From NCBI GenBank assembly GCA_018673915.1, contig JABHBK010000017.1, positions 1-57,447 of the forward strand: a stretch of DNA of 57,447 nucleotides. The letters run 5' to 3'. The notes below the pieces were generated by a model, which saw only the letters and a list, made by a program, of their open reading frames with translations, did no database searches and was not told the DNA's origin. Position numbers and translations under genes: made by a program. Position 1 is the stretch's first letter. Each line of letters opens with the position of its first letter. This document shows positions 42,849 to 52,974 of this stretch, in pieces. Source of the DNA: Nitrospina sp. GTDB lineage: Bacteria; Nitrospinota; Nitrospinia; Nitrospinales; VA-1.

Positions 42849-43316
42849 CTGATGATTGGAAAAAAAACTATTAGACTAAACAAGCACTACCAAACAAAAC
42901 GAATCGGCTATTTGAAATAGCCAACTTATTATCATTTCTTTGCGTTATGTCCTACTTTTATCGGGTGATTGTCCTATGTCGTGAATAGGCTTAAATCCCC
43001 AATGGATGTCAGAATTTATAACCTTATCGTCCATTTGTCAATAAAAAACCGGTGCTTCCTGTTTATAGTAAAAAACAAGGCAAAAGTGTATTGGGCAATT
43101 AGGGGAGCAAAGCAAATAAAATACTGAAAATTAATGCTTTATATTGCCTCTATGCTATAGATAGTCGAACCTTTGAAAAACCTGGCTCAATGTTTGGGTT
43201 TAAAGTTAGCGGTTTATTTTGAGTGAGAAATTCTGAATCATCGAAAAGTGGAATAATGCTTTCAAATTCGTATAATGAAAAAGTGATGCAGTTAACATTA
43301 ACCAACTAATAATTTT
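42849..43316 (-). promoter_or_regulatory. Long upstream region of the 42378 gene with promoter and palindrome
   Basis: Minus strand: TTGACA (43041-43036), 17-bp spacer, TAAATT (43018-43013), implying a 5' leader of about 170 nt before the ATG at 42833. The leader contains a 17-bp palindrome (42906-42922, GGCTATTT-G-AAATAGCC) that could be an operator. The rest, towards 43316, shows no gene. Confidence 0.5.
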
Positions 43317-43697
43317 ATGTCCTCGAAAATACTTTTTACTTTAGATGAGGCAAATTCTCTGATTCCGAAACTGCTTGATTGGGTTCCTGAAATTCAAAAG
43401 CTATCTGCTTCAATGAATCGCGACTTCCCCGATATCAGTAATGCCCGCGAAAAAGCCAAGTGGAATGGTGGAAGTGTAGAGGGGGCAGGCTATCTGAGCG
43501 TGGTTATGAAATATAACCATTTAATTCGACAAATTGAATCGGCTGGTTGTGAGGTCAAAGGGATTCGTGAAGGCTTGGTAGATTTCCCCTCTATTCGGGA
43601 AGGTCGGGAAGTTTATCTTTGTTGGAGAATGCCCGAAAAAGAAATTCGGTTCTGGCATGACCTGCATTCCGGGTTTGCCGGGCGCCAGCCTATTTAA
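43317..43697 (+). CDS. DUF2203-family protein
   Basis: 126 residues, cytoplasmic. Family blocks: FTLDEANSLIPKL at the start and LVDFPSIREGREVYLCWRMP followed by WHDLHSGFAGRQPI at the end. Function unknown in all members I know. It converges with hisN (2 bp gap). Confidence 0.87.
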   Translation: MSSKILFTLDEANSLIPKLLDWVPEIQKLSASMNRDFPDISNAREKAKWNGGSVEGAGYLSVVMKYNHLIRQIESAGCEVKGIREGLVDFPSIREGREVYLCWRMPEKEIRFWHDLHSGFAGRQPI

Positions 43698-43699
43698 CT

Positions 43700-44476
43700 T
43701 TACTTCCGTTTCTCCGCAAAAATTTTTCGAACCTGCTGGACGATTTTAGAATTTCCCACCACTGCGGTTCCTTCTTCAATGCTGGCACTGTTACCCGTGA
43801 AGTTTGCGAATTTCCCTCCAGCTTCCTCGACCAGTATTTTACAGGGTGCGTAATCCCATATTTTGGCAAGAGGATCTACCATCACATCCACAACACCTCT
43901 TATTGCCATTAAATGGCCAAAGGCATCGGGGTAAGTTCTCACAATTTCGGCTTCCTGGTTCAAGCGGTTAAAAAGGGAAGTGCATTTTTCGCTACGAAAA
44001 CAATAATGGTCCGCCACTGCGACAAAAGCTCCTTTCAAGCGAGAGTGCGAAGAAACCTTAAGGGGTTTTCCATTTGCAAATGCACCCTTTCCCTTTACTG
44101 CCCAGGCAGTTTCTCCAAGAGCCGGGAGTTCGATGATGCCCAAAACAGGTTCCCCTTTATGCAGGAGAGCTATCATGGATGCGAAAAGGGGCAACCCTCT
44201 CACAAAGGACCGCGTTCCATCAACGGGATCGATAGTCCAGACCCATTCGGCATCTGGATTGTGGTTCCCAAACTCCTCTCCAATGATCCCGTGTTCAGGA
44301 AAATATTTGGAAATTTTTTTACGTAGAATTTCTTCGGCATTCCGGTCGGCTATAGTAACGGGACTCTGATCCTTCTTCAGATCAACGGAAAAATCTCCAC
44401 GATACCATTTTAAAACTTCCTTCTTCGCAGGCTTCATGAAGGACAATGCGGTATCTTTAACTTCGAGTAAATTCAT
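43700..44476 (-). CDS. hisN: Histidinol-phosphatase, inositol monophosphatase type
   Basis: 258 residues. Metal-binding motifs of the Li+-sensitive phosphatase family are present: GEEFG, WTIDPVDGTRSFVRGLPLF (Asp-Pro-Val-Asp-Gly-Thr) and AKIWDYAPCKILVEEAGG. The RSFVRGLPLF variant is characteristic of HisN-type histidinol-phosphatases. It would remove phosphate from L-histidinol phosphate. Related enzymes act on inositol phosphate or PAP, so the substrate is probable, not certain. Confidence 0.85.
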   Translation of the reverse strand: MNLLEVKDTALSFMKPAKKEVLKWYRGDFSVDLKKDQSPVTIADRNAEEILRKKISKYFPEHGIIGEEFGNHNPDAEWVWTIDPVDGTRSFVRGLPLFASMIALLHKGEPVLGIIELPALGETAWAVKGKGAFANGKPLKVSSHSRLKGAFVAVADHYCFRSEKCTSLFNRLNQEAEIVRTYPDAFGHLMAIRGVVDVMVDPLAKIWDYAPCKILVEEAGGKFANFTGNSASIEEGTAVVGNSKIVQQVRKIFAEKRK

Positions 44477-44622
44477 AGCTGAAATAACCTTGGAGTTAAG
44501 AAAACTTCCGGGTAAGGGCTTAGAGCCGAGGAAAATAACGTTGCTTTAATCATTGTTTAAATTATAATCGTCCATTCATATTCATATAAAAAATAACCGC
44601 TTTATATTCAGGCTAAAAAAAT

Positions 44623-45516
44623 ATGCGTGACAAGAATTTGATGTTTGCAATTATAGGTTGTTTCGCAATCTCCATTGCATTTGTGCTGGTCATCATTTGG
44701 GAGATTAAAAAATCCATTGATAACGATGAGAGAGTACAACAAATGTCCAAAAAAGCCAACGATGTGGAAGTGGCGGACAATCGTGATTTCAGTATTTATG
44801 AAACCCTTGTCGGGGATGACCTCCGGGAAATGATTTTAATTCCTGAAGGTATTTTTTCCCGCGGGTCGGACTCTGGAGGCTTTGACGAAAAACCTATGCA
44901 GGAAATTTACCTCCATGCATTCTATGTAGATAAATATGAAGTGAGTGTGGAAGCCTATAATAAATACCGCAAGGTGGCCAAATATGTAGAACCTTCTGTT
45001 CCTTTTTTTCAAGGTGACAGTGAGGTGATGAAGATTCCCAGTCATGCAGTCGTAGGAGTATCCTGGCATGATGCGGTCAACTACTGCACCTGGGCCGGTA
45101 AAAGACTTTTAACGGAAGCGGAGTGGGAAAAAGCGGCACGAGGAACTCATGGGCTTAAATTTCCCTGGGGCAACAAGCTTCTCCCCAAACGCGCTAATTT
45201 AGCTGGAACGGGAGATGGGCATGCTTATATGTCTCCCGTAGGCAGTTACCCCATGGGGCGTAGCGTTTATGGTGTTTATGATATGGCGGGCAATGTCTCG
45301 GAGTGGGTGGATGATTTCTATGACCAGTTTTATTATAAAAGTGCACCGATGATGAACCCCACAGGTCCTGAAAATAGGAAAAATCGCGTATTCCGAGGTG
45401 GTTCCTGGGATGCCAGAAGTGTGGATATCCGAACCGCCAAACGTTTTGCCGCATCGCCTGGAAGGAAGGATGGTATTTTAGGCTTCCGTTGTGGTCGTTC
45501 CAAAAACCCCAAATAA
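44623..45516 (+). CDS. SUMF1/FGE-domain protein, membrane-anchored
   Basis: 297 residues. One N-terminal membrane helix (about 8-28), a short coil, then the sulfatase-modifying-factor domain (about 70-293): MILIPEGIFSRGSDSGGFDE, YVDKYEVSVEAYNKY, GVSWHDAVNYCTWAGKRLLT, WEKAARG, YDMAGNVSEWVDDFY, RVFRGGSWD and GFRCGR. The cysteines used by true formylglycine-generating enzymes near the RGGS block are absent, so it is likely one of the many family members of other function. The domain should face the periplasm. It precedes the spermidine-synthase fusion by 60 bp. Confidence 0.85.
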   Translation: MRDKNLMFAIIGCFAISIAFVLVIIWEIKKSIDNDERVQQMSKKANDVEVADNRDFSIYETLVGDDLREMILIPEGIFSRGSDSGGFDEKPMQEIYLHAFYVDKYEVSVEAYNKYRKVAKYVEPSVPFFQGDSEVMKIPSHAVVGVSWHDAVNYCTWAGKRLLTEAEWEKAARGTHGLKFPWGNKLLPKRANLAGTGDGHAYMSPVGSYPMGRSVYGVYDMAGNVSEWVDDFYDQFYYKSAPMMNPTGPENRKNRVFRGGSWDARSVDIRTAKRFAASPGRKDGILGFRCGRSKNPK

Positions 45517-45576
45517 ATACACCTCGCCACAGGGGCAATGGCTTATTGAGCCGAGGAAACCCTTTCCCAGAACAAA

Positions 45577-48500
45577 ATGACATTTACATCGGGCACGAAA
45601 GCTATTGAAGAGTGTCACGCCCGTGGAAGTACTCCACCCCGATTCTGGGTTCTCCTGTTTTTTTTCGTATCTGGTGCAACCGGACTGATCTATGAAGTAG
45701 TGTGGACCCGTTTACTCACCTTGGTAATGGGAAACACGCACTATTCTATTTCTACTGTTCTGACAGCGTTCATGGGAGGCTTGGCTCTGGGAAGTTATGC
45801 CGGAGGCAAGGTGATTGATAAGCGGTTTAACCCCTTAGCCGCTTATGCCTTTCTGGAAGCGGGAATCGGTCTTTATTGCCTCATTATTCCCAGCCTGATT
45901 GACTTTGCTTTCCCTATTTTTAAGTGGGTTTACCTCAACTGGGGAGATTCCTATACCCAGGCCAGCATAATCCGTTTCATTATTTGTGTTGCGATTCTAA
46001 TCGTTCCCGCCACATTCATGGGCGCGACCTTGCCTGTGCTTAGCAAGTTTGTTTCTCGCGGGGAAGCACATATCGGAAAAGATGTTGGGACCTTATACTC
46101 TATCAATACCTTTGGCGCAGTTTTTGGGGCTTGGGCTTCAGCGTTTATTTTCATGCGGCTTTGGGGTGTCCAATCCACTATATGGATGACCGCTCTGTTG
46201 AACCTTGCAATTTCTGCTGTCATTTTCCTGGTATTTAAACCTCCTCTAAAAGGCTTTAACAGCAAGGAACTGGAGAATCCTCTTCCACCTCTGGATCGAA
46301 GGGGGAAATTAATCCTCTTGAGTTTTGGATTTTCGGGCATGATTGCTCTGGTATACCAGGTTGCCTGGAACCGTATTTTATCTCTTTTGCTTGGTTCTTC
46401 GGTTTATGCCTTTAGCCTGATTTTGACCGTCTTTATATTAGGGTTGGCATTGGGAACAGCTAGTTTTTCCCGGCTTCTGTCCAGGTTCGATGACCTGATG
46501 AAGGTCTATGGCATCACTCAAATAACTATTGGAGTGGTTTCTCTTTTAATTATTCCGCTGTTTGGCACCATTCCTTTTATCAATCGCTGGATTTACGAAA
46601 ACTGGGGATTGGAATTTGAGTTTATTCAAATAACAAATTTTGGGATTATTTTTGCTCTTCTTTTTATACCTACATTTTTTATGGGGGCCCAGTTTCCCTT
46701 AGTCATTAAACTGATGGCCAAAAAAATGGAAACCCTGGGGCGTGAAGTAGGTCGAATCTATGCTTGTAATACCGTTGGTACTATTGTCGGTTCATTCTTA
46801 GCGGGTTTTATCCTGATACCTGTATTGGGAATGCAGTTCACTCTCATGAGCGGAGTGCTCCTGAATGTTCTGTTGGGTGTAGCGATACTCACATTGGGTT
46901 CCCAACTTAATTTTAATGTGAAGATTTATGTTCTTCCTGTTGTTTTAATGTTTTGCATATTGGCGGCAAAATCGATTGGTCCCTGGGATACCTCTGTGAT
47001 TTCCAGTGGTTCCTTTATGCCCTATAGAATTGCAGACCTTAAAGAGGCGGAATTGAAGAAAAATAAAATTCTCTTCTTCAAGGAAGGCATGCATACCACG
47101 GTGACCACAGAGCTTTCGGTGTCAGGAAATATTTTCCTGCGTGTGAATGGCAAGACCGATGCTTCATTAGCCCTTGATATGAGAACGCAACTGCTTTCCG
47201 GCTATCTTCCAATGTTATTTCACCCGGACCCTAAATCTGCTCTGGTGATCGGGCAGGGGAGCGGAATTACTCTGGGAGCGGTGGAACAATTTCCTGTGGA
47301 TGAGATCACTCTTGTAGAAATTTCTCCTGCCGTTATTGAGGGTTCCCGATTTTTTGATCCCTTTAACCATCATGCCCTGGATGACAAGAGAGTGACCGTG
47401 AAACTTGAGGATGGTCGCAATCATATAGCTCTATCTGACAAAACCTATGATGTGATTGTCTCAGAGCCCTCTAATCCCTGGATTTCAGGGGTAGGAGCAT
47501 TATTCACGGTCAACTTTTTCGAATTGTTGAAGAAGCGGTTGAATCCGGGTGGATTGGTCTGTATTTGGGTTCATACCAATATGTCGCCAGAAGATTTCAA
47601 ATCCATTATTCATTCCTTCAGCAAAGAATTTCCCTTTGTGAGTATGTGGGAATCCATAGCGGGAGATGATTACCTTCTGATTGGATCTGAAAATGAATAT
47701 GGCCTGTCCTATGAAAAAGCCCAGCAATACTTTTCGGACGAAACTGTGGGTCGCGATTTGCATCGAATCGGTATCGACAATACCCCGGATCTATTAAGCT
47801 TGATGATAATGTCTAGAGAAAAACTGCTCGAGTTTAGTGCCTCGGCTCCCTTACATACCGATGATAATTCCTTGCTTGAATTCAATGCGCCAAAATATGT
47901 GTATAAAGATGACCGGGCGGTTTTGGTCAGGCAGTTGACACCCTTTATAGAACTGGAGCCTGAGTTTGTTGATTTTTCTAAAACCGATACAGGTGTCCGT
48001 GCAAAGGTAGCGGAGAAGCTCTCAAAGCTGGAAAGGTCAGAAAGTCAGATTGAAGATATAAAGAGCAAGGCTAAGCTGGAGAGGCTGTTAGATCAGGCTA
48101 TGGAAGCCTACAATGTTGGAGACATTAGCAGTGCTCTGCAAAGCTACCAGGAGATTCTGGAGTTAGACCCTGATCATGTGATGACCCATTACAATATGGG
48201 TAATATTTTTCTTGAGCTTCGGTTGATGGATAAAGCTGAATCTTCCTATCAAAGTACTCTTGAGATCAACCCGTTTTATGTGTTTGGCTCCATTGGCCTG
48301 GCCCGGCTCCATGTGTTTTCCCGTCAGCCTGACAAAGCTATCAAAGTTTTACATGATACATTAACCTGGTATGCAGGAGATCAGGAAGTCAGCTTATATC
48401 TCGGGTTGGCGTATGCGTTTAAAAAGGATTCGGAAAGAGCCATTCAGGAGTTTAAAAAATCATTGGAATGGGACCCTGTTTTTCCACCGGCTCATTATTA

Positions 48501-48636
48501 TTTGGGTATCCAATATCAAACTTGGAATCCCAAATTGGCCAAAAAACATTTGCAAACATTTTTGAAGTTGGCGCCTTTACGACCGGGTTATGAGAACCTG
48601 CAGCCGAAAGCGCGAAAAATATTAAATAAACTTTAA
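45577..48636 (+). CDS. Giant fusion: multi-helix membrane domain, spermidine synthase-like domain, TPR repeats
   Basis: 1019 residues. Residues about 25-480 form some 13-14 transmembrane helices in two similar halves (both with an SG..GL.Y.V.W.R.L motif near the start). About 530-760 is a spermidine/spermine synthase-like Rossmann methyltransferase fold (VIGQGSGITLGAVEQFP, TLVEISPAVIEG, VIVSEPSNPWISGVGALFT). About 860-1010 is a set of TPR repeats (YNVGDISSALQSYQEILELD, YNMGNIFLELRLMDKAESSY). Such membrane PABS proteins are widespread but uncharacterised. The likely product or substrate is unknown. The TPR gene downstream supports a membrane complex. Confidence 0.87.
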   Translation: MTFTSGTKAIEECHARGSTPPRFWVLLFFFVSGATGLIYEVVWTRLLTLVMGNTHYSISTVLTAFMGGLALGSYAGGKVIDKRFNPLAAYAFLEAGIGLYCLIIPSLIDFAFPIFKWVYLNWGDSYTQASIIRFIICVAILIVPATFMGATLPVLSKFVSRGEAHIGKDVGTLYSINTFGAVFGAWASAFIFMRLWGVQSTIWMTALLNLAISAVIFLVFKPPLKGFNSKELENPLPPLDRRGKLILLSFGFSGMIALVYQVAWNRILSLLLGSSVYAFSLILTVFILGLALGTASFSRLLSRFDDLMKVYGITQITIGVVSLLIIPLFGTIPFINRWIYENWGLEFEFIQITNFGIIFALLFIPTFFMGAQFPLVIKLMAKKMETLGREVGRIYACNTVGTIVGSFLAGFILIPVLGMQFTLMSGVLLNVLLGVAILTLGSQLNFNVKIYVLPVVLMFCILAAKSIGPWDTSVISSGSFMPYRIADLKEAELKKNKILFFKEGMHTTVTTELSVSGNIFLRVNGKTDASLALDMRTQLLSGYLPMLFHPDPKSALVIGQGSGITLGAVEQFPVDEITLVEISPAVIEGSRFFDPFNHHALDDKRVTVKLEDGRNHIALSDKTYDVIVSEPSNPWISGVGALFTVNFFELLKKRLNPGGLVCIWVHTNMSPEDFKSIIHSFSKEFPFVSMWESIAGDDYLLIGSENEYGLSYEKAQQYFSDETVGRDLHRIGIDNTPDLLSLMIMSREKLLEFSASAPLHTDDNSLLEFNAPKYVYKDDRAVLVRQLTPFIELEPEFVDFSKTDTGVRAKVAEKLSKLERSESQIEDIKSKAKLERLLDQAMEAYNVGDISSALQSYQEILELDPDHVMTHYNMGNIFLELRLMDKAESSYQSTLEINPFYVFGSIGLARLHVFSRQPDKAIKVLHDTLTWYAGDQEVSLYLGLAYAFKKDSERAIQEFKKSLEWDPVFPPAHYYLGIQYQTWNPKLAKKHLQTFLKLAPLRPGYENLQPKARKILNKL

Positions 48637-48724
48637 ATAGAAAACTGGTATAATTCAGGAGAATGCTCCTCTTGGTCAGTGACCCTGCCCGAAAAAATTT
48701 CCCAGTAACTAGAAATTAGGTCTA

Positions 48725-49450
48725 ATGCCCGGAAAAATTAAAGCTCTATGGTACTTTTGTATGGTCGTCGTCGTTGCCGGCTTTTTGATGCTTGCGTTCA
48801 AAGGTGAGATGAAAAAGGCCCAAGAGCAGTCTGATGTAGAATTTCAGGCGGCGTCTGAAAATCAAAAGAAAATTGAAGAGAAAACAGTTCAAATAGATCC
48901 CATTAAATTGGTTCGTGAACTGAATGCGTTGGGTAAATACGAGGAGGCTGTGGAGGTAGCTCGAAAAGCTGGCGAAAGGAATCCCGATCACGCCCAAATC
49001 CAGACATGGTGGGGGATCTCTCTGGTTAAACTGGGTAAGAGGGATGAAGCCATCCAACATTTCATCCTTGCCGCAAAAAAAGATCCCACCGATGAAAAAG
49101 CTCATTTGTATTGGGGGCTGACACTGGCGATGGATAGGAAATTCAAGAGAGCCATTGGTCACTACCGTACGGTGCTGGAAATTAATCCCGAGCACAGCAA
49201 TGCTTATGCCTATTGGGGAGCGTCGCTCAGCGCTATGGACAAATTGGAAGAAGCTGTTTCCAAGCTGGAAGAGAGCCTGGTGTTAAACCGGTTCAACAGC
49301 CAAGCCTATGGAATCCTGATTGATGTATTGCACAACCAGCGAAACTATGAACGTGCCTGGAAAATGGTTAAAAAAGCCCGATCCGATAATGTTTCTCTAC
49401 CACAAGATTCTATAGAGCGTTTATCTAAAGTTTTTCCAGAACCTTCCTAA
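48725..49450 (+). CDS. Membrane-anchored TPR protein
   Basis: 241 residues. N-terminal hydrophobic segment (about 7-25), a charged coil (about 28-55), then five or so TPR units (about 58-225), e.g. NALGKYEEAVEVARKAGERN and YWGASLSAMDKLEEAVSKLE. It would present a protein-binding surface, probably in the periplasm. It lies 88 bp after the spermidine-synthase/TPR fusion on the same strand. Confidence 0.83.
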   Translation: MPGKIKALWYFCMVVVVAGFLMLAFKGEMKKAQEQSDVEFQAASENQKKIEEKTVQIDPIKLVRELNALGKYEEAVEVARKAGERNPDHAQIQTWWGISLVKLGKRDEAIQHFILAAKKDPTDEKAHLYWGLTLAMDRKFKRAIGHYRTVLEINPEHSNAYAYWGASLSAMDKLEEAVSKLEESLVLNRFNSQAYGILIDVLHNQRNYERAWKMVKKARSDNVSLPQDSIERLSKVFPEPS

Positions 49451-49678
49451 AATCTTTGTAATATTGTGGCTTTTGTTACGACTACATGAAGTTGGCACAG
49501 GAAATGCACTTCAGTAGAATTAGAGTAAATGCGTCAAAATACCAAACACTGAAAAAATTGCTTGAATTTTAATGAATTAGTGGTTAATTATTATAAGCAG
49601 TGAGGGTTAATCGGGTCTTTATCAGTGATAATATTTTAATTAGGTTTCTAATAACTTTTGATTTCACAGGGAATGCGG

Positions 49679-50587
49679 ATGAGAGATTTACAAAAAACAG
49701 TTAAAACTTGCTTGGTACTGTTTTTAGTTTTGGGGCTTTCAACTTTTTCTTGGGCCAGTGGTTCGGTTTCTGATTCAAAGATTCCAAATTTTACTACTGA
49801 AATTGGGGATGATGTTGTTGCGCAAACCTCAGAAGTCACCATAAAGTTAGAGAAGAGCATCCCCAAAAGCTTTGATGATTCCTCGTCTATTGAAACAGCT
49901 CAGGGAATTGCCCGATCCTCCCAGGACCCGCAAACTTACGAAGACCTGGAAGACCCTTTTGCAGGTGACGCCGAAGATCTCCCTATAATGTCAGATCCAT
50001 TTGAGGGCTACAATCGTTGGATGTTTGGCGTCAATGAGACTATATACGACAATGTGCTGGAGCCTGTAGCCAGAGGGTATCGTAATACGGTGCATGAGAA
50101 CCTTCGGGTAGGTATAAAAAATGTGTTTTCCAATGCCATGGCTCCTGTCAAGTTTGTCAGCAGTTTGATTCAGTTGGATTTTGAAAAATCAGGTCGAGTT
50201 TTAGCGCGAACCTTGATCAATACGACATTTGGGATAGGCGGACTGGCTGATGTGGCAGGCGAAGAATATCATATTGAAGACGTCAACGAAGACTTTGATC
50301 AGGCTATGGGGTCCTACGGCGTGCCTACTGGACCCTATGTAGTTCTGCCTATTTTTGGGCCTTCTACGGCTCGAAATATAATTGGAAGGGCCGCAGACTC
50401 TATCATGAGTCCCAGCTTTTTATTTGCTCCTACTCCCATCGGTGTGGGACTTTCTGTTGAAGAAAATATCAATAGTGCTTCGTTTATCGTGGATGACAAA
50501 AAGCAATTAGAAGATAGTGCTTTAGATGAATACGAAAGCGTTCGCGACTTTTTTCATCAGTACCGGCATGGCTTGGTAAAAAAATAG
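49679..50587 (+). CDS. mlaA: MlaA/VacJ family phospholipid-transport protein
   Basis: 302 residues from the ATG at 49679, which has AGGGA about eight bases upstream; an ATG two codons earlier is possible. The MlaA domain covers about 115-280: SDPFEGYNRWMFGVNETIYD, LARTLINTTFGIGGLADVAG, YGVPTGPYVVLPIFGPSTAR. The family removes misplaced phospholipids from the outer membrane. Unusually the signal peptide ends FSWA-SG with no lipobox Cys, so it should be a soluble or differently anchored periplasmic form. A 75-residue linker of low complexity precedes the domain. Confidence 0.9.
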   Translation: MRDLQKTVKTCLVLFLVLGLSTFSWASGSVSDSKIPNFTTEIGDDVVAQTSEVTIKLEKSIPKSFDDSSSIETAQGIARSSQDPQTYEDLEDPFAGDAEDLPIMSDPFEGYNRWMFGVNETIYDNVLEPVARGYRNTVHENLRVGIKNVFSNAMAPVKFVSSLIQLDFEKSGRVLARTLINTTFGIGGLADVAGEEYHIEDVNEDFDQAMGSYGVPTGPYVVLPIFGPSTARNIIGRAADSIMSPSFLFAPTPIGVGLSVEENINSASFIVDDKKQLEDSALDEYESVRDFFHQYRHGLVKK

Positions 50588-50706
50588 ATCCCCGTAATTT
50601 TTTCCTCCCTTTATTTCCTTCGTTTTCTCTGGTAGGTTTAATCTTGTTTCGATTTCTTGTGCTCTGAAGCATCCCCCTCTACATATTGCAGAAAGGTATT
50701 CATATT

Positions 50707-52896
50707 GTGAGTGGTTCCTATACATCCAATCGTTTGAAAAATGAAATCAGTCCTTATTTACTGCAACACGCGGACAATCCCGTTGACTGGTTTCCTTGGG
50801 GCCCGGAAGCCTTGAAAAAGGCGGAGGATGAAAATAAACCCATTTTTCTTAGTATTGGATATTCTGCCTGCCACTGGTGCCATGTCATGGCTCATGAGTC
50901 TTTTGAAAATAAAGAAATCGCAAAAATTATGAATGAGAAGTTTGTCAACATCAAGGTGGACCGTGAAGAGAGGCCGGATGTGGACGCTTTATACATGAAA
51001 GCTCTGGTGGAGTTGACCGGTCATGGTGGGTGGCCGCTCAGCATGTTTCTCACCCCTGACCAAAAACCATATTTAGGCGGAACCTATTATCCCCCTTTTG
51101 CGAAATATAGTCGCCCTGGGTTCGCTCAGGTCCTGCAGCAGGCACACGATCTTTTTACCGGTGATAAGGATCAACTGGAGGAACGGTCACAAAATATTCT
51201 GCAGAAGATTTCCTTGGAAAATAGGGCGGACAAGGCTCAAGGGGTTCCCGCTGATAAATTGATTCGTGGAGCGGTGGAAATTTTATCAAGAAGATTTGAT
51301 GAAGATTTTGGAGGGTTCGGTTCGGGAATGAAGTTTCCCGAACCTATGCACTATAGCCTTTTGTTACGGCATTGGGCAGTAACCGGGGATTCCTTGAATA
51401 TTCTCGATAAAAGCCTGACGGGCATGGCAGAAGGTGGATTGTTTGACCAGTTGGGGGGTGGATTTCATCGTTATTCCACGGACTGCAAATGGCGGGTTCC
51501 TCATTTTGAAAAAATGCTTTATGACAATGGGCTCTTGGCAAAACTTTTTCTCGATATGTTTCAGGCCACGAAGCAGGATATTTATAAAACCACTGCAGAA
51601 GATACCTTTTCCTGGCTTTTACGTGAAATGTTGTCCGATGAAGGGGCATTTTTTGCCAGTCAGGATGCGGACTCAGAAGGGAAAGAGGGAACCTACTACA
51701 CATGGGAATTGAAAGAGGTCATGAATTTGTTGGGACCCAAACATGCCAAAGTCTTTTCCAGGGCTTATGGGCTGGTTCCTCGCGGCCATGTTGATGGACG
51801 CAACGTTCTACATATTAGCGAAAGAGTTGAAAAACTGGCGGAGGCAGAAAGCATCCCTATTTTTGAAGCGGACCATATTTTAAAAAAGGGTAGGGAAACC
51901 CTTTTTCAAGCCCGTGAAAAAAGATGTAAACCCGATCGGGATGAAAAAATTATCACCGCCTGGAATGGACTCATGATTACAGCCCTGGCCCAGGGGTCTT
52001 CCGTGTTGGGAGATTCTAGTTATTTAGATTCTGCCAGCCGTTGCGCCGAATTTATCTGGTCCAAACAATGGGGTTCAGGAAAATTATTACGTGTCTATAA
52101 AGACGGTCAAAGCAAGATAAACGGATGTCTCGATGACTATGCCTATTTTCTGGAAGCGTTGGTCGCGCTTTATGAAGCAGGGCTAGACAGCAAATGGATA
52201 GCGCGAGCCAAGGAGTTGGCAAAAACACTTATCGATGAATTCTGGGATGACAAGGAAGGCGGATTTTTCCTTTCCGGTCGGTCGGGGGAATCCTTAATCT
52301 CCCAATTGAAAAATCCTGCCGATGAGGCCTTACCGTCTGCCAACGCAGTGGCGGCTCTGGCTTTGTTGAAGTTGGGGCGACTCACAGGAGAGGAGTCCTT
52401 CATCCGTAAAACAGAAGAAATATTTAATGCTTTTCGCGGCATGATGGAAAAAAGTCCTGCAGGATTCACCGGACTATTGTCTGCAATGAGTGCTTCAAAT
52501 CTTGCCCCTGTTGAGGCGGTGTTAGTGGGGCCGAAGGATCATGCTTCCTTCAAAGAAATGTGGAAAGTTTTGCACACCGATTTTCGCCCTAATAAAGTTG
52601 TGGTTTGGAAAGAAAACGAATCCACGGGTACTTTGCTACTGCTTGCTGAGGGCAAGACAGCGGAAAACGGCGAGCCCACGGTTTATCTTTGCCAGAACAC
52701 GACCTGCCATGCCCCGGTACAGACTGGCACGGCTCTCAATAAACTTCTGGAAAGACCGCAAGAGATTCGCCTGAATATCTTTGATGAAGAAAAGAAAAAT
52801 GCCAAGATCCTCGAACAGGAACAGGCTAACTTCATGGGCGTGATGGGCAACATCTTCCAGCAAGTTGGTATCAACAAAAAACCCCCCTCTAGTTAG
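50707..52896 (+). CDS. DUF255/YyaL-family thioredoxin-like protein
   Basis: 729 residues from the GTG at 50707 (AAAGG about ten bases upstream); a TTG at 50686 extends the frame. The N-terminal thioredoxin-like domain has [20 protein letters not shown] (CxxC) and [13 protein letters not shown]. The rest is a six-hairpin (alpha/alpha) barrel like N-acylglucosamine 2-epimerases: [50 protein letters not shown]. This matches the YyaL/SPATA20 family. Function is uncertain (redox or protein quality control suggested). Cytoplasmic. Confidence 0.92.
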   Translation: MSGSYTSNRLKNEISPYLLQHADNPVDWFPWGPEALKKAEDENKPIFLSIGYSACHWCHVMAHESFENKEIAKIMNEKFVNIKVDREERPDVDALYMKALVELTGHGGWPLSMFLTPDQKPYLGGTYYPPFAKYSRPGFAQVLQQAHDLFTGDKDQLEERSQNILQKISLENRADKAQGVPADKLIRGAVEILSRRFDEDFGGFGSGMKFPEPMHYSLLLRHWAVTGDSLNILDKSLTGMAEGGLFDQLGGGFHRYSTDCKWRVPHFEKMLYDNGLLAKLFLDMFQATKQDIYKTTAEDTFSWLLREMLSDEGAFFASQDADSEGKEGTYYTWELKEVMNLLGPKHAKVFSRAYGLVPRGHVDGRNVLHISERVEKLAEAESIPIFEADHILKKGRETLFQAREKRCKPDRDEKIITAWNGLMITALAQGSSVLGDSSYLDSASRCAEFIWSKQWGSGKLLRVYKDGQSKINGCLDDYAYFLEALVALYEAGLDSKWIARAKELAKTLIDEFWDDKEGGFFLSGRSGESLISQLKNPADEALPSANAVAALALLKLGRLTGEESFIRKTEEIFNAFRGMMEKSPAGFTGLLSAMSASNLAPVEAVLVGPKDHASFKEMWKVLHTDFRPNKVVVWKENESTGTLLLLAEGKTAENGEPTVYLCQNTTCHAPVQTGTALNKLLERPQEIRLNIFDEEKKNAKILEQEQANFMGVMGNIFQQVGINKKPPSS

Positions 52897-52974
52897 GGCA
52901 GGAGATGTTGAGGATCTGGAATATAGGGTGCTGCCATAGTCGAAAAAGGTTTGACCTGTGGTGGATGTTGCAGC

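Noticed and set aside
44623..45516. SUMF1-domain protein as a true formylglycine-generating enzyme
   Set aside because: The cysteines needed for catalysis near the RGGS block are absent, and no sulfatase gene lies nearby.
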